Shown piece after piece: positions 22,140 through 33,710 of a stretch of DNA of 64,000 nt. Below the pieces are notes generated by a model that was not told where the DNA came from, did no database searches, and saw nothing but the letters and a program-made list of their open reading frames with translations. A program made the position numbers and the translations under genes. Origin of the DNA: Diphasiastrum complanatum (lineage: Eukaryota; Streptophyta; Lycopodiopsida; Lycopodiales; Lycopodiaceae); NCBI GenBank assembly GCA_029204225.1, contig CM055097.1:32082802-32146801 (forward strand), written 5' to 3'. How positions within the stretch are numbered: position 1 is the first letter of the stretch; every line of letters starts with the position of its first letter.

Positions 22140-23325
22140 CAGGAACCGACGTCTGTCCAAGAGGCACTCAATCAGCCTGATTCAGATCTCTGGAAAGAAG
22201 CTATGGATAAAGAGTATTCATCTCTTATCAAGAACCAGACATGGACGATTGTCGAATTACCTACCAACAGAAACGTAGTTGATTGCAAATGGATTTTCAA
22301 AGTCAAGTACAATGCAGATGAAAGCATCAACAGAGGAAAGGCACGACTTGTAGTAGAGGATTTTCTTAGGTATACAACATCGATTACACTGATAACTTTA
22401 ATCCAATAGTCAAGCATTCTTCTATTCAATTTTTGCTATCATTTGTCATTGTAGCAGATTTGGAAATACATCAAATGGATGTATAGACAACGTATACAAT
22501 GCTATCTTTCGAATTCGACATGACCGATTTGGGTGAAGCTCATTACTGGCTTGGTATACAAATCCACAAAGATAGAAAACAAAAGTTAGTCTACATTACA
22601 AAACATAGGTACATCTACAACATGTTAGCCAAATATAATTTGATGAATAGCAAGTTACCTCTATCACCAATGGAACCAGGGCTCAAATTGTCAAAGGACT
22701 AGTGTCCCCAAACAATTCATGAGAAGCAGCAGATGCGTGAGTATCATTACCATTCTATTATAGGATCTCCTAAGTACGCCATGATCTATACCAGACTAGA
22801 CATAGCTTTTGCAGTCAGCTCTCTTAGTCAGTATATGACTAATCTTGATATAACACATTGGAAGGCTCTTATCAGAGTCATGAGATATCTTCGAGCTACT
22901 ATGGACTTTTGCATTTGTTATGGAGATTCGGCAATGACAAACTCAATTTACTCAGTGGTTCCATAGATGCAAGTTGGGCAGGAGATGTAGACACTCGTAA
23001 ATCTACTTCCGGATTTACATTCTTCCTCAACAATGGTCCAGTTTTCTAGAACAGTCGCAAGCAATCTTCGATAGCTCTATCTTCCATTGAATCAGAGTAT
23101 ATTGCAACCTCTCAAGCTACAAAGGAAGCAATTTGGTTGAGGAACTTACTCTCAGATATCGGTCTGAATCAATATGCTCCGACGACATTATTTTGTGATA
23201 ATCAAAGTGTCATCGCTTTATCAGCCAACCCTAGATTTTATTCCAGGATTAAGCACATTAAATTGAAGTATCATTTCGTTAGAAGTGGATTGAATGTAAA
23301 AATTAAAGCATTTATATCATTCTAA
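22140..23325 (+). pseudogene. Copia element A, RT/RNase H with the catalytic core missing
   Basis: The RT N-terminus (WKEAMDKEYSSLIKNQTWTIVELP, CKWIFKVKYN) reaches QMDV near 22478. It then jumps at about 22483-22500 to the late RT motif LGEAHYWLGIQI. The AFLNG and YVDD palm region is gone, probably 100 or more codons. RNase H follows with DASWAGDVDTRKSTSG, SSIESEYIA, FCDNQS and RIKHIKLKYHFVR (22965-23290). The element stops at about 23325, where a Ty3/gypsy element begins, without its own polypurine tract or 3' LTR. Confidence 0.8.
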
Positions 23326-23378
23326 TTTGAACCCTTGTTGTTATATTTGCATAATAGGAAAACACACAAGCAACACCA

Positions 23379-24548
23379 ATGGATCAAACTAATGGTAACC
23401 CAACTTTTGATTTATCAAACCCATCCAATGTGGCACAAGCTCTTGAACTTTTATATCAACAAATTCAAGCCACTAATAAACAGCTTCTTGAAACTAATCA
23501 AAAGGACCAAGACTTGGAGTCCAGGTTAGCCAACCAGAAGAAGCATGTAGTTCCACCTCCCGTTAAATTGTTTAAGGGAGAGAAGAAAAATAGGAACTTG
23601 CAAGTGGTAAGTTCATAGCTTAATGTTTGGAACAAATACTTTGGCATGAACCAATTCCTAAAATGTGAAAAGTTATCCACTGTTACTATGTTCCTTGAGG
23701 GAAGAGCCTTAGTATGGTGGGATGACCTAGTTGCAAAGGCAATCAACCTTGCACATGAGAAGATTTTTGCATAGTATTTAGGGAATACTTTCTACCACTG
23801 TTAGATGATTATGAACACTTTCAAAAGTTGAGTCATATAACAATGAATAAAGGTTTGGAACAGTTTATTCAGGATTTTTATGAGTACTTGAATCCACTCT
23901 ATAGTGACATTCCGCCCAAAGTACAAATGTTAATGTTTATTGATGGGCTACCAAAAGATTATCAAGTGGATGTTTGTAGGAACCATCCAAAAACCCTTGA
24001 GGATTCTATTAGGGCTAAAAAGTTTTTTTTATGACACACCTAAGCCACCTAGGGGTCAACAACCTAATGAGCAGAAAAAAGTTTTTCAATCTAAGAAAAA
24101 GGATAGGAAAAATGTTAGTAAAACACATCCCAATTCCAATAATCCTAAGAAATCAAAGAAAAACTTTAAAAACAATCAGGGTGGCATTGATAAGGCTGAA
24201 GCTCGTAAGAAGAACCAGTGCTTCAAGTGCAATGGCGAGGGTCACATTGTACGAGATTGCGTCAAAAAACTAGCTTCTACCTCAGGTAATCTATCTCGAA
24301 GAGATGAGATGGATGTTTATTTCCTTAGTTCTTTAGTCTTTGGTCCTAATGACCTTATCTGCATTAAAGGTAAAGTTAAAAATCAAGTTGTTGATGTCCT
24401 TTTTGACACAGGATCCACTCATAACTTTATTAATGTAAATTTGGTGCAAACGCTAAACCTTCCCACCAAAAAAAGTGAGAAAAAATATTGTGTGACAATG
24501 GCATCAGGAATGAATTCTGCGTTTATGGGTTATGTTGTTCCTGATTAA
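23379..24548 (+). pseudogene. Ty3/gypsy element B, gag and protease
   Basis: The ORF opens MDQTNGNPTFDLSN. A gag domain follows in pieces (FLEGRALVWWDDL near 23695, FIQDFYEYLNPLY near 23865), with stops at about 23618 and 23773 and a frameshift near 24020. A knuckle CFKCNGEGHIVRDC lies at about 24220-24261. The protease active site FDTGSTHNFIN is at about 24401-24435. The layout is that of a chromovirus-like or other plant Ty3/gypsy gag-pol. The frame ends in TAA at 24546. Confidence 0.8.
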
Positions 24549-24551
24549 GAA

Positions 24552-25505
24552 TTGCACATACAGGACTACTCCAAAAAAATAGAATTCCATGCTGTTGCAT
24601 TAGCAAATGTGGATATTGTTCTTGGGCAACAATGGCATTTTGATAAGAATAAGTCACTGAAAATCGATTTTGTTGAAAAATCTTTATCTTTTATGCATGA
24701 GAATTCTTTAATTAAGATCATGGCTAGTTTAAGTGTTGACACTGAAAACGTTAACCCTTATTCTAAACAAGAACTTAATTCTATTATGAAAAATTCAGAT
24801 TTTAAAATTTATTTATGTTTTCATAAGGATATGATTTGTCTCAATGATGAAGAACTTAACATAAATGCCACGAGTATACCCAGGGAGAACACTGCAAAAT
24901 TTGAAGCCTATAATGAACTTAGGCAGGAATTCAATGATGTTTTTTTAGACCTTCCTGTAGGTTTACCACCAAAAAGGACAATTGATCATAAAATTGAACT
25001 AATACCTGCAGCAATTCCAATTGCACAACGTCCTTATAGGATGAGTGCATCGGAAGAGGGCTGAGGTAAGTAAACAATTACATGATTACCTAGTAAATCT
25101 CCTTGGGCATCACCAGTGTTTTGGGTTGCCAAGAAGGATGGGATTATAAGAAATTGAACAAGGTAAATGTTAAGAATAAATATCCACTACCGCAGATGGA
25201 TGATCTAATAGACTATCTTGGTGGTGTTGGGTACTTTTCAAGATAGATCTAAGATTGGGTTACCATCAGATACGCATTAAGGCAGAAGATATACCAAAAA
25301 CCGGGTTTCGAACTTGCTTTGGTCACTACAAATTTATGGTGTTGCCTTTTGGTTTGACTAGTGCACCAACAACTTTCCAACAGATGATGAACGATTTGTT
25401 CAGACCATATTTGGGAAGATTTGTAGTGGTATTCTTAGATGATATCCTAGTGTTCAATAAGACATTGGCGGAACATAAAGAGCAGCTTAGGATTGTCTTG
25501 CGAGC
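24552..25505 (+). pseudogene. Ty3/gypsy element B, end of protease and truncated RT
   Basis: DIVLGQQW (about 24612-24640) closes the protease. The RT start is marked by [14 protein letters not shown] and DHKIELIP. After a TGA and frameshifts (25062-25250), the palm resumes with [34 protein letters not shown] and FLDDILVF (catalytic box about 25432-25443). Homology ends abruptly near 25505, so thumb, RNase H and integrase are lost. The junction is with a minus-strand Copia-type leader. Confidence 0.8.
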
Positions 25506-26169
25506 CTCTTGTGCACCTCCTCCTTCCTTGAATATGCTTCTTTCTTGGATATGGCTAATCACTGGTATCGAATCCTTGTGCTCCTACTTTCCATGACCAG
25601 GTACGGCCCTTCAACATCAGCTTCTCACTAGTAGGGCACCCTGCCTCATGCTTTTACAGCACCATAAATCGCTTTATATAGCCAAGGATCCACAGTTTTC
25701 CACCTTAAAATCCTAGGTCACATAAAAGAATAGGTTCTTGGGCATTTGTTAATCTTTCTCTGAGAGTTTTCTTCCAGCTCTCCACCACACTGAGGTCGCC
25801 CTCCTGTAATCTGAATACAATGATTTGCCTCACTTCCAATGATCTGAAAATGAATCCAAGTAGTGTTGTTGCTACTTCACACTCTCTCACTACAGCTTAA
25901 ACTGCAAAATGCTCAAATGTTCACCAAACTGATCCCAGTCAGTTGCCAATGGTTTCTCCACTGTATTTGCCTCCTTATCCTCTGAATAAACTCTTTAAAG
26001 AGTGTTCAAGCACTTCCTACCATGCTTCAATTCCTGCAATCTGCTCAAGAGACTGTTTTCATCAACATTGTAAGTTCTCATGCTTTCACCTCCTGTGAAG
26101 GACTATCTCACCTCAGTACAGAGCCAATGACAAGTCGAACCCAATAGCCAGACACTCAGGATCAGAGGA
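25506..26169 (-). other. Leader/gag relic of a minus-strand LTR element
   Basis: This stretch lies downstream, on the minus strand, of the LTR and PBS at 26170-26641. Minus-strand open pieces (for example 25890-25705) are Glu/Leu-rich and broken. I do not recognise a firm Gag motif. It is best read as the 5' internal part of that element. Confidence 0.35.
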
Positions 26170-26181
26170 GCTCTAATACCA
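26170..26181 (-). promoter_or_regulatory. Primer-binding site, minus strand
   Basis: The reverse complement reads TGGTATTAGAGC, one change from the tRNA-Met site TGGTATCAGAGC, and abuts the LTR end at 26182. Confidence 0.7.
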
Positions 26182-26641
<460 letters not shown>

Positions 26642-26870
26642 ATAATTTGATTGGAACATTTGTTGGAAGGTTTTAACCATTATGCAAATGTGTTTTCAGG
26701 TTCTTAACAGGTTGAGAAACATTCTCATGTGAAGTGATCTTAGATCTACATCTAAATATCAAGATTTGACGAGCTAGTGAAGCTAGTCTTGTGATTCACT
26801 AAGTGTGCCTATACATGCACCTCCTAAGCTTGTATTTATCACTTGATGGAGTTTATAAACTTTTAGAAGT

Positions 26871-27335
26871 GTGGTTTACATGTGGTTTTACAGGTTGAAT
26901 CAATATCTTAGTGTGTTGATTAGTAAGCAAGTTGTGGAAGGTAAAAACTTGGCTTTACTCACATGTTTTGGTACATCTTCTTGTGTAGATGATGTTATGC
27001 ATATGGATGGTTGTCTTCATGAAATGGATGTCATTTACAGTTCTAGAAAAGAGATTTTGGTCAATGGTTTTGATGGTCAAGAGGAAGATCAACATGTTGA
27101 TCTTAATGAGCTTCATCAACATCAATTGGAAATTGGCAATTTGGAGCTAGTCAAGAGCATCAAAGAAGAATCAAATGGCCAAGGCACTAACGATATGTTT
27201 TTTCGGGTTATTGAAGACTCAAAGGCAAAGGAGCAACAAGGAAGACTTGTTCAAACCTACTTTACTCATCTAAATATATGTTTGAGCTATGCTATGCCAA
27301 TGAGTGAAAACTGTCAAAATATGGTGAATCTATGA
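26871..27335 (+). CDS. Unidentified ORF 1 upstream of an LTR
   Basis: A 154-codon frame encodes a hydrophilic, acidic protein without a recognised domain. It contains a His/Gln/Glu-rich middle (HVDLNELHQHQLEIGNLELV) and one cysteine cluster near the N-terminus (LLTCFGTSSC). A second ORF follows after 7 bp, and a polypurine tract and LTR lie 520 bp downstream. The pair may be an accessory region of an LTR element, or gene sequence carried by it. Chance open frames are possible at this length. Confidence 0.3.
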   Translation: MVYMWFYRLNQYLSVLISKQVVEGKNLALLTCFGTSSCVDDVMHMDGCLHEMDVIYSSRKEILVNGFDGQEEDQHVDLNELHQHQLEIGNLELVKSIKEESNGQGTNDMFFRVIEDSKAKEQQGRLVQTYFTHLNICLSYAMPMSENCQNMVNL

Positions 27336-27342
27336 TCATCTT

Positions 27343-27798
27343 TTGTATCCAATGGATCTTGAAGAAGGACTAGTACTACCTACTAGTTATGTGGAGTCTT
27401 ATGTAGTTGGCTTAGCATCATTGTTGTACTCTTTTACTCATGGATTTCCAAAGCTTGATGGCTCTTCATGGCAAGAAGGCAATGGAGGCTCATTGATGGT
27501 GGATTTCAACAAGTACACTTCACAAGAAGTGAAATATGGAGAAGACATGCAAGCAAGCATTCATCACTTTCATATGTTACATGTTTGCTACTGTTTTACA
27601 GAGATTTCAAAGGTGGAAACATGGTGGAATCATTCCATTCCCATTCTATGTTATTCTTCATGTACTAGTTTCATCTTGAAATGTAAAGTTGATGTAAGAA
27701 ATAGTGAAACATCCAATATGGACACTATTATCTATATCAATTATAAAGTTTATTGTTTTGTACATATTAGGATCATTGAGAGGAGATCTATCCTTTAG
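27343..27798 (+). CDS. Unidentified ORF 2 upstream of an LTR
   Basis: A 151-codon frame starts 7 bp after ORF 1. It begins MYPMDLEEGLVLPTSYVESYVVG, then has a moderately hydrophobic stretch (YVVGLASLLYSFTHGF), a central soluble part and a hydrophobic, Tyr/Ile-rich end. I recognise no family. ORF 1 plus ORF 2 could be one frame split by a stop. The polypurine tract and LTR begin about 55 bp after its end. Confidence 0.3.
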   Translation: MYPMDLEEGLVLPTSYVESYVVGLASLLYSFTHGFPKLDGSSWQEGNGGSLMVDFNKYTSQEVKYGEDMQASIHHFHMLHVCYCFTEISKVETWWNHSIPILCYSSCTSFILKCKVDVRNSETSNMDTIIYINYKVYCFVHIRIIERRSIL

Positions 27799-27853
27799 AT
27801 GGAAATCATTCTTAAGTTAACATCAAAGTAGTGTTGTAAAACTAGCAAGCAAA

Positions 27854-27866
27854 GTTGAAGAGGGAG
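27854..27866 (+). promoter_or_regulatory. Polypurine tract
   Basis: GTTGAAGAGGGAG lies directly before the TGTGCAAATTG start of an LTR. That is the expected place for the plus-strand primer of an LTR retrotransposon. Confidence 0.5.
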
Positions 27867-28364
27867 TGTGCAAATTGTCAACATTTCTTGGACTAGTTTT
27901 AGGCCAAATTTGGTAATTTTGGCATAGTTTTGGATATGACCTTTCACACGTGTGGAATAGGTCTAGATACATTTATTCTAGTATATATTTCATATTGAAG
28001 AAGTTTCAAACTTCAGGACCTTCAAAATGACACCAAAATTATGTCATTTGGACATATAGGCCAAAATTGACTATTTCAGGCTAGTGGTGCCCTAAAATTG
28101 GTTCCTAAGTTCTAGAGAGAGGAGAGAGAGTCATCTCTCTCACCTATATTAGGCTGAATTTCGTGGAAAAAAAAAAGTTTGAAGAAACTTATGTATTGTT
28201 TCATTGAGATCAATAGATCATTGTCATTGTTTCTTCCTCGTCCATTGTGAGCAATATTACTTTGTGTATTGTCTTCGAAGCTATTGTGTATGATCTTAGA
28301 AGCTTTTCAAAGGTGGTAGGATGCTATAGTAAGGCCTATTTGCTGCTATTTCTGGCCACCAACA
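27867..28364 (+). repeat. Putative 3' LTR (about 498 bp)
   Basis: The repeat starts TGTGCAAATTG after a polypurine tract and plausibly ends CACCAACA. It contains the palindrome CACACGTGTG at 27955-27964, a motif shared with Copia LTR or leader regions elsewhere in the window. No matching 5' LTR was identified, so the right end is approximate. Confidence 0.5.
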
Positions 28365-28990
28365 GTACCTTACTTTAGTTTCTTTTGTTCTTTGAATGCT
28401 TGTTCAAGTTCTTGTGCATCAAAGGTAGCATTAGGATGCTTTGCCATTTCTAGCTTTTGTAGCTTGTTTTGCAAAGATCTTAGCCAAATCATTTGGGATC
28501 TTAGATCCACTTACAATCTGAATTTTTCACATAAATGATAGCCTAGAAATTGTCATCCATACCAAAACACCATTCTTGTTTCTTATGGATTGATGTGGAG
28601 ATAGGTGAGTACATAAAAGTAGTTTTATATAAGTAATAGTATAGAACCATTAGGTTGAAGATACAAATATGTCTCTCTTTGTTTGGATGCACCTCGATGT
28701 GTACTAGCATATCGATGAATCGAACAATATTTTAATACTTTGATAAGTGTAATTGGTCCTATTAATAAGGCAAGTAGTGCATTTGCATGACCATGGATGG
28801 ACTAATATATAACATTATAGATATATGTGAAATGTAGGCTTAAATCATCATTTTAAGCTTAACTGACATAAATGATGTCCTAGTAAAACTATGATTTATG
28901 ATGGTATACATGACAACTTCTCAAAAGCCTTCATTTATCCAAAATGACAAATTGTGGCAATTTTTTGGCTTAATTTGTGGATAAGTGGGT
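28365..28990. other. Gene-free degraded sequence
   Basis: I see no gene. The minus strand at 28440-28540 has a short Lys/Ala-rich open piece with no assignable domain. Confidence 0.4.
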
Positions 28991-28999
28991 GGATAAAAG

Positions 29000-29400
29000 G
29001 TAATAGATAAATATAATGCTATGACATCTTTTAGTCAATATAAATATGTTGTATATTTTTCAATGCATGTCGATGTGTACTGACATAATAAATAAGTAGC
29101 ATCGAGTAGTGCACTCTCATCCTGGTTAAAAAGGTGAAGGTCTCTTCATAGTCAATGCCCTTACTTTGTGCATAGCCTTTCACTACAAGCCTTTTATTAT
29201 ATTTTTCCAATGGTTCCATGGCCTTGTACTTCATTAGGTATACCCATTTGTTGCCAATGGGTCTCTTGCCCTTTGGAAGATCCACTATCTCCCAAGTCTC
29301 ATGGTGTTTGATGAAATCAATTTACTCTTGCATTGCTTTTTACCAAATCTCCCAATCCTTGGCCTCTTAAAATCAAGAGGGCTCAGTAGACAAAATGATG
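29000..29400 (-). pseudogene. Copia RT N-terminal fragment
   Basis: The minus strand reads EAKDWEIW-KAMQE, HHETWEIVDLPKGKRPIGNKWVY, LEKYNKRLVVKGYAQSKGIDYEETF and stops near 29031. This is the standard start of Copia RT (conserved W-V-KxK-Y, KARLVAKGYxQ-like and DYxETF blocks). Palm motifs are absent, so it is a truncated relic. Confidence 0.85.
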
Positions 29401-29696
29401 TTACTTATGAGTGCGAGATTTACCTGAAATCTATCCGGTTTTGTCTTTTCTCTCATGGAACATCGTAGCTCTCCCTCCTTGCTAGAATCGACAACTTTGC
29501 CTTCCTTGTCACTCATGAGCTTCGTATACTACTTAGGCAACTTGTGTTGATGTGATCCACTACGAGGTGAATAGGTATCTCAAGTGTTGGAGGGTTTGCG
29601 GATCCCAAGGCGACCCTAACCCTAGCTAATAAGTGAGAGGGGTTTGGCACCCTGCGTGTGTAAGTCCAACCCAATGATCACATAGTTATTTGATAA

Positions 29697-30074
29697 TTAG
29701 AAAGTCAATAGCCAGGGAAGGCCCAAAATTACATCGAAGGCATCCATCTCTAAAATCAAAAAGTTGAGTTTAGCCTTCCATCTCCCAATTTGCACTGGGA
29801 TGTTCAATGTTGCTTTGTCTGCGTCCAGTGCTCCCTTTGCTGTTTCTACCTTGAGCGTTGATGTTACATTTTTGGTCGGCAAGCTGAACTGTTCCACTAC
29901 GCTCCTTGAAATATAGTTATGTGAAGCTCCGGAGTCGATCATGGAATCTGACTTCCTCCCCGCGATCTTTTCGGATAGGAATAATAATCTCGAACCAATC
30001 TTGGGGGTTGCCCCATGGAAGCTCCTTTCCATACTTGTATGTCGTCCACCCACAAATGTAAATTCCTCCTTCAA
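29697..30074 (-). pseudogene. Ty3/gypsy protease fragment
   Basis: The minus strand encodes a retropepsin-like domain. MIDSGASHNYIS carries the catalytic Asp, about 75 residues before the closing motif DVILGLPWL. Between them lie strands typical of plant Ty3/gypsy protease. The preceding Gag is almost entirely missing: only about 250 bp separate the ORF from the primer-binding site at 30325-30336. RT is missing too. Confidence 0.75.
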
Positions 30075-30324
30075 CTCCCAACTAGATCAGATCACCTGGA
30101 AGAAGTTAAGCAACCAAGGGTTATTCAGGTCCAAACAAGCACACCACAAACGAACATACCAACCAAAGCAAACACAGAGGATCCCTCTCAAGCCACATTC
30201 CCCTTGAGACCGGACGTAGACGATTCAAGAACTTAGAAAATTGATAGCTTTTCCGTTAACCTTCCCGGTTCTTTGAATTCTCCCAGAATTTGGTTAAAGT
30301 AGCTCATAACTTGAACCACACCAA

Positions 30325-30620
30325 GGCTCTAATATTGTGATTAAGATTGATTTGCACGGTTTACGCTACAATTCCATCAAGCTATCAACCACGACATATG
30401 GAGACCTAGAAGCAAACTAAGCCCACACCATGGAACTCCAAAAAACTGTAATAACACAAGAGATAAAGGAGTACATATATATAGTCTCTCTTTCAGGGGG
30501 TACAGCTACATGGGAATATGGTTCCTGTTACGGATCACCATGTCAATCAACAAGAGGAATGGTTCCACGATTCTGGAAAGACACACCCTAGAAAAGCCAT
30601 CAAGAATGGTTCCACAACTA
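30325..30620 (-). repeat. Minus-strand LTR end with primer-binding site
   Basis: The reverse complement of 30323-30340 reads TCACAATATTAGAGCCTTGG, a diverged tRNA-Met primer-binding site (TGGTATCAGAGCCTTGG) after an LTR ending in CACA. The LTR extends to the right; its outer end is not certain and is placed near 30620, where plus-strand Copia sequence begins. Confidence 0.5.
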
Positions 30621-30631
30621 ATCGGCCTATA

Positions 30632-30935
30632 GTACGAAGAAATTTGTTCACCTTGGAGACAACAATTTGCACATGATCTAAGGTGAAGGTAATATCAAGC
30701 TGAATTTTCAGAATGGACAGTCCAAGCTCATTCCAAAACTATTGTATCTTCCAAGACTAGCAACCAGTTTGTTGTCTGTCAACAAACTACTAATTTAGGA
30801 TATAAGGTAGAGTTTGAAGCAGATTCTTGTGAAATTCTCGACAAAGAGAAGAGAGTCCTTGCACTTAAAGAAGACAACGATATCTGCATCGGCTTACTCA
30901 TTGCTATTCTATGATACGAGTTGGAGTTTTTTTGC
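30632..30935 (+). pseudogene. Copia protease/pre-integrase fragment
   Basis: KKFVHLGDNN, KLIPKLLYLPRLATSLLSV and an SLKQILVKFS-like tail align with 20685-20950 of Copia element A. It lies in the same orientation and is broken by stops. It is a short relic of the same family. Confidence 0.75.
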
Positions 30936-32180
30936 CCATACATAGTGAAAAGTGTGGATAATTACAAAAACATTTGTGGCAAAAAAAAATGACAAGGTAA
31001 CACTTTCAAGTATTCAATAAAGCCGACATACAGTGAAGCCCAAATCATCACAATACTCGATAAAAGTTACATCTAGCCAATAAAAGACACATCTAAAAGA
31101 TTATAACATTATTCATGCAAAAATTTCTTGATGGTTCAGATGAGTCCCTAGAAAGTGAGATCTTGACAAATTTAGTATGATTGGTAGATATTTTGCAAAT
31201 TAGAATAGTTGTATTTGGCTTAACAAGGCTACTAGGGTGTGTGGCTTGAATTGATCCCATGTGGGTGGGGATTAGTGTATTTTGCACCTCCACCGTGATG
31301 ATAGTGGAGGAGCCCAAACGATCAAATACTGGCGAAGACATAATGGTGGAGAAATAAATATGCTCATTTTAGAACGGTGACTGATTTGTGAGAGATAAAT
31401 GGGACCCCACTCCACCACCCTAAGGTTATTTTAGGATGCAATTGTGAGTCATAGTGTGGAATACGACGATCCATAAAGGTGGTTGGTCGCATGGATGATG
31501 TCAGCTTTGTTATGTATATTTGGACCCCTTCTAATTGTTAATATTATGGGCACTCTAGTTATTTATAACTAGTGTAAAATACACCATGAGAATCAATACA
31601 TAATCATTATTTTTTTGGTGCTCCATGAGAATGAATACGTAATCATGTACTTTTTTGGTGCTCCTAGTGTGTTGGATGAGGGTGGGGCTGTGCTTGCACA
31701 CTCTATTTTAACACTTTGGGGATTTTAAACATCCTCGAAGTTGGGGAGTTTTTACAATCCTAGAAAAGTTTTGAGATGTATAATTATATGAATGTGGGCA
31801 ATGATATTATGTGAGCAGTGCTGGAGAAAACGCGATTCTAGCGTTTTCATTGGGCCATGTCTGTCTTAAATTTTTTTTGAAGGGCATAAAAGTGTTGCAA
31901 AGTGGGAGAAAGAGAACCTTTTAGAAAAAGAACTGTCTAGAGAGAGAAGGAAAACCTTCTAGAGAGAGAGAGAGACCAATATAAAACAGAGTAGCGCGAT
32001 AGAGAGGGGGGGTGCAAGAGAGGAGCGTAGTTTTTTTTTATTTTTAGGGTTTTTTAAGGTTAGAACGAAAATAGCACTACTTGAGAAAGTTTCTAGAAAG
32101 AGAAAAAGCTATAAAAGGGCAAGAGAGAGGAGAGGCGTGCATCATGTAGAACAAGAATGCAACATTTTAGAAAATCTACA
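30936..32180. other. Gene-free stretch with purine-rich tracts
   Basis: I see no gene. GAGAGA-rich stretches occur at about 31935-31975 and 32105-32130. A minus-strand frame at 31093-31341 has no recognised domain. Confidence 0.45.
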
Positions 32181-32182
32181 AG

Positions 32183-32198
32183 CCTAAACCCTAAACCC
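32183..32198. repeat. Telomere-like CCTAAACCCTAAACCC
   Basis: Just over two units of the plant telomere repeat occur here. The same AAACCCTAA core is known as a telo-box in plant promoters. It is about 2 kb from the EF-hand gene, so a role there is speculative. Confidence 0.6.
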
Positions 32199-32200
32199 AG

Positions 32201-32310
32201 AGGAGGTTTCTCCAACATGACTCCCTCTTAACTAATTACCAAGATATTTGAGGGAAACCCAAAGGAGGTTTCTGCAACATGACTGCATCTAACTAATTAC
32301 CAGTGCATGT
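32201..32310. repeat. 62-bp tandem duplication
   Basis: AGGAGGTTTCT-CAACATGACT followed by TAACTAATTACCA occurs at 32201 and again 62 bp later, with few changes. Confidence 0.8.
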
Positions 32311-32969
32311 TCCATGCACCTGTCGGGGCGTGGCGTTAAAGCTTTTCTACGAACCTGTGCGATTGCGTACCATCTTTCAACGGAGAAAGAGAAGAGAAAT
32401 TCCTTGTGCTCCGTGCAAAAAAGAGAGATCATGAATCGGAAAAGGCTGGATATTGTACACTAGTAAAGTCTAAACTAAAGAGGGGCGTTTGCGAAATAAA
32501 GTATTCAATTCAAAGGCTTTGGTTGGGAGTTGGATGGGATGGTGATCGCAAACTCAAAGTATTTCGCGTTAAATATCTGGGCCCTTCGCCTCTTCTTCTG
32601 CCTCGCCTCTGACGAAACTTCCCATCGCCCATCGCTTCCTCCACTGTCCACCTTTATCAGACGTGAGCAGGCCTGCGTTCTGACGGCTTCCCAGCTCTTC
32701 ACACGCATTTTTTTCTTCATTGAAATGCATTTTTTGTTTTAGCCTTTTTCAACTGGAAAGGTAGTTTATGAGAAAATTTCTTTGTGCACGCTTCAAATTA
32801 GGTGGAATCGTTAGTGTTGAAGGTCGCTGATGTCTTGCACCTTTCACCAGGAAGGTTTTAGTGCCCTTCAAAAGACGGGCCTGACGTGACCTTAACTTTA
32901 ACTGCGTCGTACGGGCAGTGGAGGCGTACCGGCTCTCGTACAGTCCAAGAGACGCGGTGATTCAGTGCC

Positions 32970-33560
32970 CGCGCACTGTTGGATTCTGATACGAGCGTTT
33001 ATCGTTTGCCACGTTGCGTGATGGTTGTGATGGAGATGATTAAATGACACGTGGCAAGAATCCAAGTGGTCGGTTGTCAATATGCTTGCCATTAAGCCCC
33101 CCCAATCCGCTGCCCCGACCAAAACAGCTCAGTCCGCAGTTTCCCTGCGCCTGCGGCAGAGGTAGCACGGCTCTTAGCTACACGACATCCTTCTAGTCCA
33201 GCACTTCTGGATTCTAGCCACGTGGCATAACGCAACGTGGGCTATTTTCAACGGTTAGCTGTCCTAACGTGGCAGGATCCGATTGTTTTCGCGAAAATCC
33301 AACGGTGCGGGGGCGTCGATTCTCAGCGTGCCATCGAGTGTCCTTATCGTGGGGGGTCAGCCCGACGGGTATTAACGGCACGCCGACTCTCCGCTCTCGC
33401 CCATCTCTGGATACTCGCCACGTCTCATAATACCACGTGGTGTATTTTCAACGGTAGTCAAGATAAACGTGGCAGAATCTGATTGCGATGGAGGAAATCC
33501 AACGGTCCCAAAGCTGTGAGGAGTAGCGTGCTATCTATTGTGGGGTCAGTCCGCCCCCTT
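32970..33560. promoter_or_regulatory. Triplicated G-box modules upstream of the EF-hand gene
   Basis: CACGTG occurs at 33048-33053, 33219-33224 and 33434-33439. The last two lie in related modules sharing CAACGGT, AACGTGGCAG, AATCCAACGGT and GTGGGGTCAG, spaced about 215 bp. The first is a shorter relative (GCCACGTTGCG, GACACGTGGCAAGAATCC). CACGTG with flanking GCC or GGC is the core bound by plant bZIP and bHLH factors (ABRE/G-box). The region is GC-richer than its surroundings. Confidence 0.65.
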
Positions 33561-33702
33561 ATTCTCGCCCCCTCCCCTCTCCTGCCCCTTTCCTGCAGCT
33601 CTCGGCGAAGCTCCCTGTTTCCCTTGCTTTTGCTGCACTTTCCTCCTCCATCGCGCAGCAGCTGTAGCCTGTTGCTGCTCTGCTGCAGCATTGCCCGAGC
33701 AT

Positions 33703-33710
33703 CTATAATA
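33703..33710 (+). promoter_or_regulatory. Candidate TATA element of the EF-hand gene
   Basis: TATAATAA lies about 460 bp before the ATG, after a pyrimidine-rich patch (33550-33600). It would give a 5' leader of roughly 430 nt. A different start further downstream is possible. Confidence 0.35.

Noticed and set aside
32183-32198. Interstitial telomere or chromosome-fusion scar
   Set aside because: Only about two repeat units are present, too few to support a fusion.
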